A stretch of 64,000 bases of DNA from Mycocentrospora acerina (Eukaryota > Ascomycota > Dothideomycetes > Pleosporales), in contig JAKUHH010000084.1 of assembly GCA_022701365.1 (NCBI GenBank), forward strand, positions 1 to 64,000. Direction: 5' to 3'. The position numbers and the translations under genes were made by a program. Shown here piece after piece: positions 53,413-64,000 of the stretch. The first letter of the stretch is position 1; every line of letters begins with the position of its first letter. The notes below the pieces were generated by a model. It saw only the letters and a program-made list of their open reading frames with translations, had not been told where the DNA came from and made no database searches.

Positions 53413-54306
53413 ATGGGTGCCCTCAAGTGTGAGCACGCCGACACGTCGAAATGTGCGATCGCAGCTAATCCGTGGCAGATGTCGAGGAACTTCAGAAGAA
53501 GAAGCAGTCGGATATGATGCGCTTCTTGATGCGCGTTCGCGTATGTATCTGCGATTGAATCAAGATTGAAACCCTGCTAACATTGTGACAGTGCTGGGAG
53601 GTATGAATCACACTTTCTGGGACTCCGGTCCCTGTTGATGTACTCGTTGAACATAGCTGAGAGTGCATTAGCTTCGCCAACTGAAGGTCATCCACCGCGC
53701 CAGCCGTCCCTCGCGCCCGGACAAGGCTCGCCGCCTCGGGTACAAGGCCAAGCAGGGCTACGTTATCTACCGCATCCGCGTGCGTCGTGGAGGCCGCAAG
53801 AGGCCCGCGCCCAAGTACGTACAACAACGAGATGCTGGATGAAGAGCAGTGCTAACATGACTTTCTAGGGGTGCCACCTACGGTATGCTTCGATCGCTTA
53901 ACCGCGCTCTCGATCTCGCAAAACTAACAGTTTCACAGGCAAGCCCACCAACCAGGGTATCAACCAGCTCAAGTACCAGCGTTCCCTCAAGGCCACTGCT
54001 GAGGAGCGTGTCGGCCGCCGCTGCGCTAACCTCCGCGTCCTCAACTCGTACTGGATCAACCAGGACTCGACCTACAAGTACTACGAGGTCATCCTTGTCG
54101 ACCCCCAGCACAAGGCCATCCGCCGCGATCCCCGCATCAACTGGATCGTCAAGCCCGTCCACAAGCACCGCGAGAACCGTGGTCTCACCGCCACCGGCAA
54201 GAAGAGCCGTGGTCTCGGCCGTGGACACAAGTACAACAACACCACCGCCGGAAGGAGGAAGACCTGGAAGAGGCACAACACCCTCTCCCTTTGGCGCTAC
54301 CGATAG
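53413..54306 (+). CDS. RPL15: 60S ribosomal protein eL15
   Basis: Six coding exons, 53413-53428, 53479-53540, 53592-53600, 53672-53814, 53869-53882 and 53939-54306, join to 203 residues; the family is about 203-204 long, so the model is complete. It begins MGALKYVEELQKKKQSDMMR and ends TWKRHNTLSLWRYR, both typical. Two exons are very small: 9 nt coding Cys-Trp-Glu and 14 nt coding most of KGATYG. Both are required by the conserved protein and have proper AG/GT flanks. eL15 is a basic core protein of the large subunit that contacts 5.8S and 28S rRNA. The last exon uses C-ending codons heavily (AAC, AAG, CGC, ATC), as expected of a highly expressed gene. Confidence 0.97.
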
Positions 54307-55227
54307 ATGCGCTGCTGAGTTGGCGTGTCTGGTGGGACGTCTGGTCGAAATTTTCAAGCAAATGGGCTGGCGTGAATGGAAAAGGGTGTCCTGGGCTATA
54401 TAGCTTTCTGGGACTGGCATGATGACTGCTGGTTAGGACTCTGTTCAAAAATCAAATTTCATGGACTCATGATTTGACGAATTTCAAATTTTCAAACTTC
54501 ATTGATATTGGATGTGTGATGTGACTATTATCGAGTCTCGAGCTGACTCAATCCACGTCGTAACGTGGGCACTGCATAGCCTTCCGGTCCAGCACAGCCT
54601 TGAGATTTCCGAAAGTAGAGTTCAGTGTCTCAGCACATCCGAGGTGATGCGGATTGGGTCACCGGAATGCCACATGATGAGACGGCTGCATTCGCGACGT
54701 CACATTATCCTGATGAGAAGAAAGCAGGCTTGGAGAGCTGTAGCAACGGGGAGTCGGCCAAAGTAATGTCTTGGAGACGTCCGTGAAGCGCTTTCCCTCA
54801 CGGACACTTTGCGGGACAGGAACGTGATTTTCTGCGGTCGTTTGATCCAGGCGTACAGTCTCCGCGTCCCCACCCACGCCCAAACACAAGGCACAGGCCA
54901 ACGCATAACATCACGTCGCCAGCGCAGCAATCGAAGGAGACGGTCCACAGACAGTCGAGGTGGGCACGTTAGCTGGGAGCCACTGACGCCATGCTTCTGG
55001 CAGCCTGACGCTTGCCTGAATTCCACTGCGCCCACGCCATGTTGCTGGGTCCACACGCCAGGCCTACAATCATCTGAGAGGCCGCACCGCCTCGCGACTA
55101 GGCAGTGAACAAACATAAACAGAAGAGCGCCTACCGAGACGCCAAAAAGGATCGCAGGAAAAGTCACAGGCGCTTCGCTTTGCCCGCGCACCCCCGAATC
55201 GACAAACACGTCGACGCAGCCGCCGCC
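54307..55227. other. Intergenic, eL15 3' end and J-protein upstream region
   Basis: 921 bp without a supported gene. The frame of the J protein is open back to about 55105 but without an ATG. The other frames (for example minus 54700-55404) are long by chance in GC-rich DNA and overlap the real gene. Confidence 0.55.
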
Positions 55228-57717
55228 ATGGCCAAAGCCGATCCCGCTCGAAACTACTACGCAGACCTCAAGGTCGCCGCCAACGCGGGCGAGAACGAGA
55301 TCCGCAAGGCATTCCGGACGCTTGCGCTGCAGTACCACCCAGACCGCAATCCTGGACGCGAGGGCGAGTTTGTCGTCAAGTTCCAGGAGATCCAGGCTGC
55401 CCACGAAGTGCTATGCGATGCGACGCAGCGAGCAAAGTATGACGCCGAGCGGAGAAAGTACCGCAACCTGAACATCCCCACCAGCTCGTCCAACACGCAG
55501 CGGACAAGGCCCCCGCCGCCGCCTCGAGACGCGCATACGACGTCGAATGGATCCTACTACCGCCCCCCTCCCCCAAAGCCATTCCATCAGCCGCAGCCAC
55601 CACCCCGCCAGCAGCAGCCGCAGCAGCAACCACCACCACAGCGCCCAGCCCCGCCGCAACACCACAGCACCTATACCAGCGGCGCAGACCGCTTCACCGG
55701 CAAGAACTTCCGCCCCCCACCTACCGCCCAGCGGCCAGACGCGAGGGAGAAGGCCGCCGACGCCAAGGCCAATGTCTTCACAGCATGGCAGAAGATGAAG
55801 CCGCCGCCGCGCGCCGAGGAGCCACGCTCGCAAAACTCGGGGCCCCAGCAGAACAATCCCAATGGGCAACCCTTTGGACGTAGCCAAAGCACCCGAGTGC
55901 CGTCGAAGAAGGGCTTCGACCCAGGAACCCCTGGCGCTGACGAGGGGCAAGCGCGCTCAGCCTACCGATCCAGCTATGCGCGCCCTACTCAGACGCCCCC
56001 CGAACAGTTCAATGACACACACAGTAGCGAGGTGCCGTACTCGGAGGCTAACCGCACCCGGACCCCATACTACTCCAGCACGTCTGGCGAGCGGACATCC
56101 ATGTTCGACGGCATCAACAGGTCGGCGAGCGTACGCAACTCGCCCAGTCATTCCCATCGACCCAGCCCCTCAGCAGAGGCAGGTTCTTACTCGGACTCGG
56201 GACGCAGACAGCAGCGCAATTCATACAGCGCAAAATCCACAAAGGCATATCCCCAGGTCTATTCCGACTCGAGTGAAGATGAATCTGAGCCAGAAGTCTT
56301 CCAGACAAGCACAAAGCACCGAGGCCCTCCGCCACCGTCACGGCCGTCACCTCAGCAGTCGCAGCCAACATGGAGTCCAGGAGCATTTAGCACTCCGCAA
56401 CCAAGTCGACAGAGCAACGGTGGGGCAGGAGCCGCTGCGAATGGCTTCAAGAGCAGGAGCGAAGAGAGCATCAATTACAAGTTTTCACCTTCAGATTGGG
56501 ATGGCAAGTTCGCAGCCAATGCGGACTACTTTGCTCCTAGTATGCAGAAAGGATCGAGCAACAGAGGTCGCGCATCTCCAACTCGAAGCAAGCCAACTCA
56601 ACGACCAGTCCCGGATAGAAATCCGTTTTCCACTCAACAAACGAAGCCTTCTCCACTTGCCCCGCTCCCTCAGCAGTACTTCCCACCCCCGCCTCCCGGG
56701 CCGCCACCAAATGCATCCTTCTTTGCTACGGCCGAGCCCGCTGCCCCTACCCCAGTTCATCCTGCCAAATTCAGCCCACAAGCATGGCAGGAGTCGTTCA
56801 AGGAGCCGTCCTGGGTCTTGTCAGGAACCGACCCTCGCCGTGCGCCTGATGCTGCGAAGCGAACCAAGGCTTCACGGAAACCTTCTGTGCCGCAAAGTGG
56901 TGGCTCGAAGACGCAAGATCAGACTGATTCGTCACGTCCAAAATACCAGGCATTCACTGAAGATGCCGATGCAATGGACATTGATTCCAGCACACCGCCT
57001 GCTCCGAGCACCAATCCGCCGAGCACAAGGAAGCATGCGGTACCTAGATCGGCAACCGGCACAGGAACTGCGCCAGTATCAAACGGCTTCGTCAATACCC
57101 CTCCGGTTGTTGCTAATCCTCTTCCAAGCTTCAATCCCAATGCTAGCGCCAGAGGGAAGGCACCAAACGGTTTCACTGAAGCACCTTTTGTTGCCGCTGC
57201 TCTTCCCGCCTTTGGTCTCGATAGCGTTGGAGGTATTGCAAAAGTCGAACCTTTTGCCCCCGCACAGAACAGCGGCTTTGCCATGAGTGACCTCGGTGAC
57301 ACACTCCCCTATAAGTCACAGCCGTCAAATACGCATCCTACGAAGCCGAGTAATGCACAGACTCTAAAGTTTCCCGATATTCCCGCACCTCCAGCTCTTC
57401 CAACAAAACTGGATCGTGAATCTACGGACGCGTATTTCACTAAGTTTGAGAGGTATGTAAAAGCATACATGCAGCTCAGCAAATCTATTGCCACCCATTT
57501 CAATGCCAGGAATACACAACTTGGAGATTTGGATGACCACTTTGTTCGCAGTCGTGGCGAAACAACAAAGAAGCTTGGGTTTGCAAGCTACTTGGACAGA
57601 ATGCGGGAAGACGAGGCGGTGATCGCGACGTGGGGAGTCGCACAGGGGAAGCATATACAAGCTCTGGGGCAGTGTGAGGAGGTTCGCAACAAGACGATAA
57701 AGTTGTACTTGCCTTAG
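55228..57717 (+). CDS. J-domain (DnaJ) protein with long disordered arm
   Basis: One exon, 829 residues, from the ATG at 55228; the frame is open further upstream, but no ATG precedes it. The J domain (about 9-75) has the HPD triad at 37-39 in LQYHPDRNPG, needed to stimulate Hsp70 ATPase. A 600-residue Pro/Ser/Gln-rich disordered arm follows, with PPPPK and QQPQQQPPP runs, Ser-Asp-Glu acidic patches and a PPPPGPPP run. The C-terminal 110 residues are ordered and helical (FERYVKAYMQLSKSIATHF, FASYLDRMREDEAVIATW), ending NKTIKLYLP. There is no Gly/Phe region or zinc-finger, so it is a class C J protein. Substrate and location are unknown. No signal peptide or membrane segment is seen. Confidence 0.87.
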   Translation: MAKADPARNYYADLKVAANAGENEIRKAFRTLALQYHPDRNPGREGEFVVKFQEIQAAHEVLCDATQRAKYDAERRKYRNLNIPTSSSNTQRTRPPPPPRDAHTTSNGSYYRPPPPKPFHQPQPPPRQQQPQQQPPPQRPAPPQHHSTYTSGADRFTGKNFRPPPTAQRPDAREKAADAKANVFTAWQKMKPPPRAEEPRSQNSGPQQNNPNGQPFGRSQSTRVPSKKGFDPGTPGADEGQARSAYRSSYARPTQTPPEQFNDTHSSEVPYSEANRTRTPYYSSTSGERTSMFDGINRSASVRNSPSHSHRPSPSAEAGSYSDSGRRQQRNSYSAKSTKAYPQVYSDSSEDESEPEVFQTSTKHRGPPPPSRPSPQQSQPTWSPGAFSTPQPSRQSNGGAGAAANGFKSRSEESINYKFSPSDWDGKFAANADYFAPSMQKGSSNRGRASPTRSKPTQRPVPDRNPFSTQQTKPSPLAPLPQQYFPPPPPGPPPNASFFATAEPAAPTPVHPAKFSPQAWQESFKEPSWVLSGTDPRRAPDAAKRTKASRKPSVPQSGGSKTQDQTDSSRPKYQAFTEDADAMDIDSSTPPAPSTNPPSTRKHAVPRSATGTGTAPVSNGFVNTPPVVANPLPSFNPNASARGKAPNGFTEAPFVAAALPAFGLDSVGGIAKVEPFAPAQNSGFAMSDLGDTLPYKSQPSNTHPTKPSNAQTLKFPDIPAPPALPTKLDRESTDAYFTKFERYVKAYMQLSKSIATHFNARNTQLGDLDDHFVRSRGETTKKLGFASYLDRMREDEAVIATWGVAQGKHIQALGQCEEVRNKTIKLYLP

Positions 57718-59168
57718 AGCTGAGATTAAGCTATGTAATTGTTGGATTGACACGATGTTAGTGCTTTCGAATCGTCTGTTGAGAACGTTTGCGAGAAGGT
57801 GAATGTTCAAACTGGAAAGAGGAGAGGCTCTGTGCAGGCACGTGAAAGTTATATTCGAAGGACTTCCAGGTGGTTTACAATTCACGTTCCATCAAATCCA
57901 GTCGACGCCCCTGCGAATTCCACGACGAAGCTCACAAGAGCAACGGTGTCGAACGACTGAGATTCATCTGACGGAGAGACCCACGGCTTCGGTACAGGGA
58001 CTTCACCATTTGCATTGAGGAAAAAGCACAAGATGTGTGTACTTGGGTAGCATTGTCATTTTTGGTGATTGTAGGAGGAGCACGAATACCCTTGATGCAA
58101 CTTGATATTTGGAATGGACTTGTTGCGCTGTCTGATGGATACAAGAGAGTAGGTCTAGCGACGTAAGACAACCCGTATTTAAAAACAACAGTTTTTGGGG
58201 AGATATCTTCGCATTTTCGATCGCAGCTTAACGGAATTCGTACAAGTGAAGACACAAGCATGTGACACCATTGTACGCTGTCTGGTTAGGATTTCCTTTC
58301 TCGATGCCTTCGACGTGGCACCAACCAAGTCTTTAGCCCGAAGTGACCCTCTATGCAATGGCCACATCCCTTTCCTTCTGCAGGTGAAATCGACTCCGCC
58401 CCAACCACTCTTTTGATGCGGCTTAAACAAGCCTTGTGGATTGCAGGCGCCTCACAGGAGCCTCAAGATCTAGACCTCACGACTATTCGGTTACTACGTC
58501 ACGCGTCCGCAGATACGAACACGAGCACACGAGGACAACGACGTCAACCGACGTTGTGAAATTGAATGCGAAAGAAGGGTAATCACATCCTTGCACTCAG
58601 GGGACCAAGTCAAACGTCATCGGCAAGCGTACCCAAATTCCACAACCTTGGAGATCTGCACAGCGGGAGTGGACAGTGGACACCTGCATATTTCAGCAAG
58701 GCTTAGCGGCATTTTGTCTTATCGACAACAAGTTGGGAGCATTACGTGGCACACGTACGACTCTCTACTGAAACGAGGACGAACATGAAGAGCTGGGAAA
58801 CAAAGACAGTGTTGTTGGAGCGATTGCAGATAGCATAGCTTCTTTAGTACCATCTCACACCGTCCGCTTTTGATCCAACAATATTGTATCCATTTGTGTG
58901 CTCCCAACATCATTCGGTCGTACCCCGCGAAGTTTGTACGCGCGTTGTGGGCCCGACCGTCATGCCAGGAGCAAATGGCCGCATATAAACGTCTCAGGTA
59001 CACGAAAATGGCCCTTTTATACCTTGCGGTAGCCAAGCACGGCGTCAAAACCGTGTTGGGAACGAGTGAACACGCGTCTCCGATAAATTTCCGCTTCTTC
59101 TTTTCTGAATCTGCGAAACAAAACATCGACCAATTCAGCTTCCAAGAGGTATTCCGACAAGCATCGTC
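57718..59168. other. Intergenic, no convincing gene
   Basis: About 1.45 kb between two plus-strand genes. Frames up to 135 codons (minus 58719-59126) lack an ATG start or any family resemblance. The last 200 bp before 59169 is the presumed promoter and leader of the next gene. Confidence 0.5.
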
Positions 59169-61068
59169 ATGGCCGGCGAGCCAATTCAGGCTAAGCCTAT
59201 GTCGTCGCGACAGTCACCGACGGAGATTAGAAATGCTGCAGTCAAATGGGTGAGATGCACGAGGCAAGGAAAGATGTTGGTGTTGATGGCTTTGTTCCTT
59301 GGAGTGGCATTCGTGAGCATAAGACATCATGAGGTGAGTTAGACTTGGAAATAAAGGGAGGGGGGATTTAGATCAACGTTTTGGCTCCTCTAGTACGTAG
59401 CTAATCTCAACGTAGACAATCTCATCAAAATACTACGCCCTATCAGCAAACCATCAATGGACGCCAAGTCCTCACACTCCGTTTCAGCCCTCGAACACGA
59501 CATTGCGGCTTGAAAACGGCGAGATTGACTATGTACCTACAGCCTTGAAGAAGACGACATCAAACTTTCATCTTCTGATTCTGCCGTCTCTGGGAGATTC
59601 CAACGACTTCTGCGAGACAACACTGTCTGCGATGCTGCTCAGATACCCTCCACCGACTGCGCTCGGTCTGTACCAGACATCTGATGGTAACACACAAAGA
59701 GATAATGACACTTTATCCCTCATCAGGGAATATCTCAACAACCACAAGCTCGTGCGTGATGAGGATCTAGTGCTTATTGTGGATGGCCAAAATACCCGAT
59801 TCCAGCTTCCTAGCGTCGTGATGATCAAGCAGTACGAAGGTGTGCTGGAAGATGCAAACAACCGGCTCTGGAAGAAATATGGCAAAGGGAAGTTCAATCA
59901 AACGATTATCTTTGGTGCAGTAAAGAGGTGTGGAGAAGAAGATACAGCCTGCCAGTACACACCCTCAAGCCCTCTTCCCTCTGATCTGTACGGGGAAGAT
60001 GCAGACGACCGAGCTAAAGATCTGCCGGCGAAGTATCTCAACTCGCGCACAGTCATGGGGCCAGCTAAAGATCTAAAGTTGATGTATAAGGCTGCGGTGG
60101 CTAAGATGGAGGGTAGGAACAGCCAATACCAGACAATGCAATCAGTGCTTGCCACTTTATTTGCAGAGCAGCAGCTTCAAAGAGAAACAGTAGATAATGC
60201 TAAGATTCCGAGGCTGCGAGGATTCTTGGGTGGAAAAATGAAGAGGGTGGGCGAGCAAAGAGAAACCACAACGCAGCACGAGTATGCGATGGGCCTGGAC
60301 TACACGCACACTCTTTTCCAGCCATTGATCTACCGCACTCGCGACGAGCTCGTCTCTCTTGTGCACATAAACTCCACAGACCTCTCTCAGTACCACCGTA
60401 CCAACAGCCCCACAACACATCTCTCCCTGCCCCTGGCGCTCAACCAGGCGAAGACACCCTTCTGGCGGCCCAACCCTCGCCAACCCAACCCCTCACCCAA
60501 CAGCAAGCCCGCCTACATCGACAAGCTAGCCATCAACCTCGACATCGACACCCTCCCCGACCGACACACCCCATGGACCAACGTCCCACTCCTCCAAAAC
60601 ACCTACACAGGCACCACCCCCGCCATCATCCTCAACGACCAAGCCGCAGATCTAAATTCAAACAACATGTGGTACTCACGCCACAAACGCGCCCTCCTCC
60701 GCAACTACTTCCGCACGCCCCAGTCCCCCAGCGGATACCACGACTCGCTCGTAGGCGGCGACCGGGCGTGGGACACCCGCGGCGGCCGCGGCGGCGTGTG
60801 GACCGCAAAAGAGCAAACATGGCTGCCGTGGGGCGAAGTCGATGGCGTGTGTGGCTCTGTAGCGCAGATGGCAGCTGTGTTCCGCGATGGCAAGGGCGTG
60901 TGGATGCATGAGCAGGAAGCAGACGGAGGTGAGAAGGAGAGGGCGCGTGAGGAGCGCGAGTGGCGGGAGGAAATGGAATGGACGCGTATAAAAGATGAGG
61001 AGCGGGAGAGGGATAAGGAGAGGGCAAGGGAGAAGGAGATGAGGAGGGAGAAGAGATGGGTTGCTTGA
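59169..61068 (+). CDS. Type II membrane protein, PLOD-like glycosyltransferase
   Basis: Two exons, 59169-59333 and 59416-61068, phase 0, give 605 residues. A short cytosolic N-terminus with KWVRCTRQGK is followed by one membrane segment (about 36-51, MLVLMALFLGVAFVSI) and then a lumenal region: the layout of a Golgi or ER type II enzyme. The lumenal domain has FHLLILPSLGDSNDF, a DxD-like LVLIVDGQNTRFQLP (about 174) and a conserved NGLW-like NNRLWKKYG. This recalls the glycosyltransferase part of procollagen lysyl hydroxylase/glycosyltransferase (PLOD) and a related fungal family. WLPWGEVDGVCGSVAQM lies further on, before a highly charged Glu/Arg coiled tail of about 60 residues. The sugar and acceptor are unknown. 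The first exon is supported by phase and by the membrane anchor it supplies. Confidence 0.8.
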
Positions 61069-61624
61069 ATTGGTGTTTTTTTTTCTCTTCAAAACTTGCT
61101 GGGCGTTTCTCTTCATGTTTTGTTGGTTGGACTGTGATATCCCCGTTGTTGTTTTTTTAAAGCCTGGGTAAACGGCGTTTCGAGATGGAGGATGGGTGGG
61201 TAAACATGACGGGTTGTCAAGATTGTTTCTTATGTCGTTTTGGAGATGATTAGAAGGAGGTGAATGAATATCGAGGGGTACATCCATCCTACGCTGAAGC
61301 CTTTAAGTAGAAAATACGCAGTAAGGTGTGAAACTCATCATGCTGATTGAAATGCTGACGTGTAGGTCCTGTGTGAAAGAGAGTTATATTTTTCTCCATA
61401 CGCATTCGCCTTTTTGCAGAGACCGTTATCCATTTCGTAAGGTGTGACCTTTGACATAAACCCCCCTCCCCTTCAATCATAGATTGTACGTGAACAGACT
61501 CAGCGATTACTGATGGCCAGATAAATAGGAGAGTGACGTGCCTTTTTGAATAAGACCATTTCAAGAACAAAGCGCAACCCAAGCATTAATATAATCAACC
61601 GGCTCTTTTACCAATCCACTAACC

Positions 61625-61646
61625 TCCACTCCACTCCACTCCACTC
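61625..61646. repeat. (CCACT)n microsatellite
   Basis: Four CCACT units in a row, in the convergent intergenic region. Confidence 0.85.
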
Positions 61647-62152
61647 TCTTGACCTAGCGCATTACTGCCTCCGCTGTCGAATTCCCACCAATCACACCCC
61701 CTCTTTTCCTTCCCACATCCCCACTTTAACCCATAACACCTCACCCCCCAGCAAGCGCCGACCTGAAACACAAAATCAACCCCAAACCACGCTTTTACCC
61801 AAAACTGCTCTCCTGCATGTTGCATCATGCAATCGTAGCGGCAGCGTGCTCAGCGTGCGAGAGAGAAAGAGAGAGGGAGAAAAAAAAACGGGGGGGGGGG
61901 AACAGACGGGCGTTCGGTGACGCAGCTAACGTCCGCACCAGCACGCCATGGGCGCAGCAGTGCATGATATGTGTGAAGGGGGGAAGGGGACTGCGCATCC
62001 AGCCGGTGAATCCAAACCAAACAAGACTTTGTGCAAGGCCGACATGCAAAAGAAAAATGATGACAATACGTGAGTGACATTACATGAGTGACATTACATG
62101 ATTAACACACACGCACCTACCTGCCTACCTACCAACTCATGGTGTTAACCCA

Positions 62153-62180
62153 ACTGACTGACTGACTGACTGACTAACTG
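62153..62180. repeat. (ACTG)n microsatellite
   Basis: Six to seven ACTG units, the last imperfect (CTAACTG). Confidence 0.85.
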
Positions 62181-62735
62181 CAAACCCATGCGTGCCTCGG
62201 GTGCGAGTCAAAAAGGCTACGATACGATGCGAACCCGCAGTTCATGCGAGCTTCGGACAGATCCTTCAGAGTGACACCTTGTTTACGCTCAAGATCGGTA
62301 ATTGCAAGGAACGATGCAAGGGGACACGGGCACGGAAGGAAGCGAGAAAACGTTTGCCAAGCTCGATATGGGAGATTTGAACGGTGTGATTCATTACTCG
62401 CATTTGCCCTCTTTTGGTGAAAAAGAGGGCTTGAATAATCATGGCTAACTACTCTTGGGTATCGATGCCGTGGTATTCGGCCGATATTGAGGTGACATGA
62501 GATGAACAAGACAGGAGGAGAGAAGAAAAAAAAAAGAAAATCGTAAGATCCTGCGCCCGTGCAAATGCTATGCGTATATCCCAGACGCCTGATAATGCGA
62601 TGACGACAAGTCATGCCTCATCCTGTGAGGGCTTGGTGAAACATTGCCTGTGCTTTCCTTCGCTCTACTTGTGAGATGCGAGGCGATAAAGTAAAAAAAG
62701 AGTGAAAACCGTAACATGAATTGATAAAGAGTGAA

Positions 62736-63736
62736 TTAATAGACCTGGGGCCGATATGTGCCGTTTGTTGGCGCCGCGCCAAACATCCTGTTGAAGAACC
62801 CGCCCGACGTCTTGGCCTTCTTCGACGGCTTATCCTCGTACAGTGGCAGCGAGTGCTGGATACGTACAAGGTGAGCGTCTTGCTCTGCGTCGTAGTCGCT
62901 GAAGCTATCGGGCGAGTCCGAGGCAGAAGAGGCCGACGAGCTGCGTGTTGGTGGTGACAATGATGGCGTGCGTGATGCCGCGCGCGACGATTGGTGGCTA
63001 TTGTAAGAAGAGTAGGATGCTGATTGGTATGAAACGTCTAGACGCGAACGAGACCTCTGCTCTGCGAGTCTCGCCTGCTCGGCCTTTCGTGCCTGGTACA
63101 CACGAATGGGCGCTAGGAAGGGTTCAAGGTGGTAGTAAAGGTCATCCGTGTTGATGCGGAGATCCCAATCCAGAAGAAACAGCAGCTGCTTCTCCATGAG
63201 GTTGACTTCCTGAATTATTGTTAGTGTCTTGATGGTAAAGGTTCCGTGTCTGCAGAACTTACTGTGATGGAAAAGCCAAAGCCCTCGTACCCGCGGCAGG
63301 CAGTATATCTGGCCCAGTGCTTGTTCTTGGGTGAAGAGTCGTTCAAATTCTTGGCCGCGAGAATGAGGGATGCGAGGAAGATGCGATGAACGGTGCATGG
63401 CATACCCTTGGCGACAGGAGGAAGACGAGACCGCAATCGGCTGAGGTAGACAAGCGAAGACATGAGGGTGGACACCTGCACATGTGACCTCTCAACCAAA
63501 GATGTGATGAACTCCTCGAGCGATGGTAGGGAAGGATCTCTGACGTGAGACGATGCATGCTGAGGGGGTGTTGTAGGTGGGGTTGGTGGGAGGTTCTTGT
63601 TGAGTGCCGGCTCGCAGCGAATGACCTGGGATGCTTTTGACGCAAGGTATGAGATCATGTCCTGAGACACTGGCATTTGGATGAAGTGGTCGAGAGCAGC
63701 CTCATTTTGGCTCGCAAGGTTTGGTGAGTAAAGCAT
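62736..63736 (-). CDS. PCL-type cyclin (Pho85-family cyclin)
   Basis: Two exons, 63736-63263 and 63209-62736, phase 0, with a 53 bp intron (GTAAGT...TTCAG), give 315 residues. The N-terminal segment ALDHFIQMPVSQDMISYLASKASQVIRCE is followed by a Pro/Thr spacer and the cyclin box (about 75-185), with LEEFITSLVERSHVQVSTLM, SLVYLSRLRSRLPP, CTVHRIFLASLILAAKNLNDSSPKN and NLMEKQLLFLLDWDLRI. This layout is that of the Pcl1/Pcl2-like cyclins that activate Pho85-type kinases, in G1 in budding yeast and in conidiation in Aspergillus. The last 110 residues are Ser-rich and disordered, with possible phosphodegron sites. A basic cluster KPSKKAKT precedes the end. The start is the ATG at 63736; the frame is open upstream but gives no family match. 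Confidence 0.88.
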
Positions 63737-64000
63737 GGTGAGTGATGACGATGACGTGTATGTGTGATGAGAGGTTGAAGCTTCAAAGGTAGTCTTCCGT
63801 TGTGCAGAAGAACAATGGAGGGGTCGATGTGCAGTATGAATACTTTGTCCAACAATGATTCCCAAATAGGATTAAGCCTGAGAGGTGGAGACACAAGCAC
63901 AGCCTGTTCAATGTTTGGTGAGCAAGAGTCCGAGGCTATGGATTGTGGTGGCTTGGGTTCGCAGAGCAAGGCAAGGTTGAAACACAAGGCGGCAGTGGAT
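63737..64000. other. Upstream region of the cyclin gene, window edge
   Basis: 264 bp to the end of the window; presumably 5' UTR and promoter of the cyclin gene. A 110-codon minus frame here overlaps the cyclin start in another frame and is not called. Confidence 0.5.

Larger units (their letters stand above)
61069..62735. other. Convergent intergenic region, repeats but no gene
   Basis: About 1.7 kb between the stop codons of the glycosyltransferase-like gene (+) and the cyclin gene (-). It contains a CCACT run (about 61625-61646), a GA/poly-A/poly-G run (61860-61900), two to three copies of GTGACATTACATGA (62072-62101) and an ACTG run. Frames on both strands are short and not protein-like. 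Confidence 0.55.

Noticed and set aside
55862..57286. 474-codon plus frame inside the J-protein gene
   Set aside because: An alternate-frame reading of the Pro/Ser/Gln-rich arm. The J-protein frame is longer, starts with a true J domain and ends with an ordered helical region.
1..64000. tRNA, rRNA, CRISPR and secondary-metabolite cluster searches by eye
   Set aside because: No clear internal B-box with a cloverleaf was found, no rRNA, no regular spacer-repeat array, and no synthase, cytochrome P450 or transporter group. A covariance-model scan could still reveal a small RNA gene that I missed.

Overview
The window is nuclear DNA from a filamentous ascomycete (Pezizomycotina). The lineage may be Dothideomycetes, but that is an inference from overall gene character and not proven. 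The evidence is dense genes on both strands, short 50-110 bp introns with GTAAGT-like donors and CTAAC/CTGAC-like branch sites, fungal orthologues throughout (SPB4, DGK1, HOP1, BLM10, PSF3, CDC4), and an AT-rich repeat at the left edge with the C-to-T / G-to-A transitions of repeat-induced point mutation (RIP). I rebuilt exon structures by hand from splice signals, frame and family conservation.

Layout, left to right. 1-940: RIP-degraded tandem repeats, probably a transposon relic. 1.4-2.1 kb (-): ubiquitin-conjugating enzyme UBC7. 3.1-5.1 kb (-): DEAD-box ribosome-biogenesis helicase SPB4, divergent from the CTP-dependent diacylglycerol kinase DGK1 (5.9-7.2 kb, +) across a repeat-rich intergenic region. 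7.4-12.7 kb (-): a CHD3/Mit1-type chromatin remodeller, divergent from the mitochondrial rRNA methyltransferase MRM1 (13.0-15.1 kb, +). 16.5-17.5 kb (+): a claudin-like tetraspan membrane protein. 17.5-20.5 kb: a 3 kb stretch without a convincing gene. 20.5-23.2 kb (-): a 905-residue disordered protein. 24.7-27.1 kb (-): meiotic axis protein HOP1 in five exons, with HORMA, PHD and winged-helix parts. 28.9-32.2 kb (+): F-box/WD40 protein CDC4. 33.2-35.9 kb (+): a formin-like GBD/FH3 protein without FH2. 36.9-39.1 kb (-): ETP1/BRAP2. 39.6-45.6 kb (-): proteasome activator BLM10, divergent from GINS subunit PSF3 (46.5-47.3 kb, +). 47.6-49.4 kb (-): a protein of unknown function with three Cys-Pro motifs, divergent from a cis-prenyltransferase (49.8-51.0 kb, +). 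51.7-52.7 kb (+): F-box-like protein. 53.4-54.3 kb (+): ribosomal protein eL15 with two microexons. 55.2-57.7 kb (+): J-domain protein. 59.2-61.1 kb (+): type II membrane glycosyltransferase-like protein. 62.7-63.7 kb (-): PCL-type cyclin.

These are mostly unrelated single-copy housekeeping genes in ordinary eukaryotic order. There is no operon, biosynthetic cluster, CRISPR array, prophage or obvious new multi-gene system. Several genes do serve protein turnover (UBC7, CDC4, ETP1, BLM10) or chromosome and cell-cycle biology (the remodeller, HOP1, PSF3, CDC4, the cyclin), but I see no sign that they are co-regulated. The most interesting points are local: a GC-AG intron inside HOP1, 9-nt and 14-nt microexons in eL15, a Tyr-Phe-Ala C-terminus on BLM10 where Tyr-Tyr-Ala is expected, competing 3' splice sites behind a pyrimidine microsatellite in PSF3, and expanded repeats translated inside ETP1.
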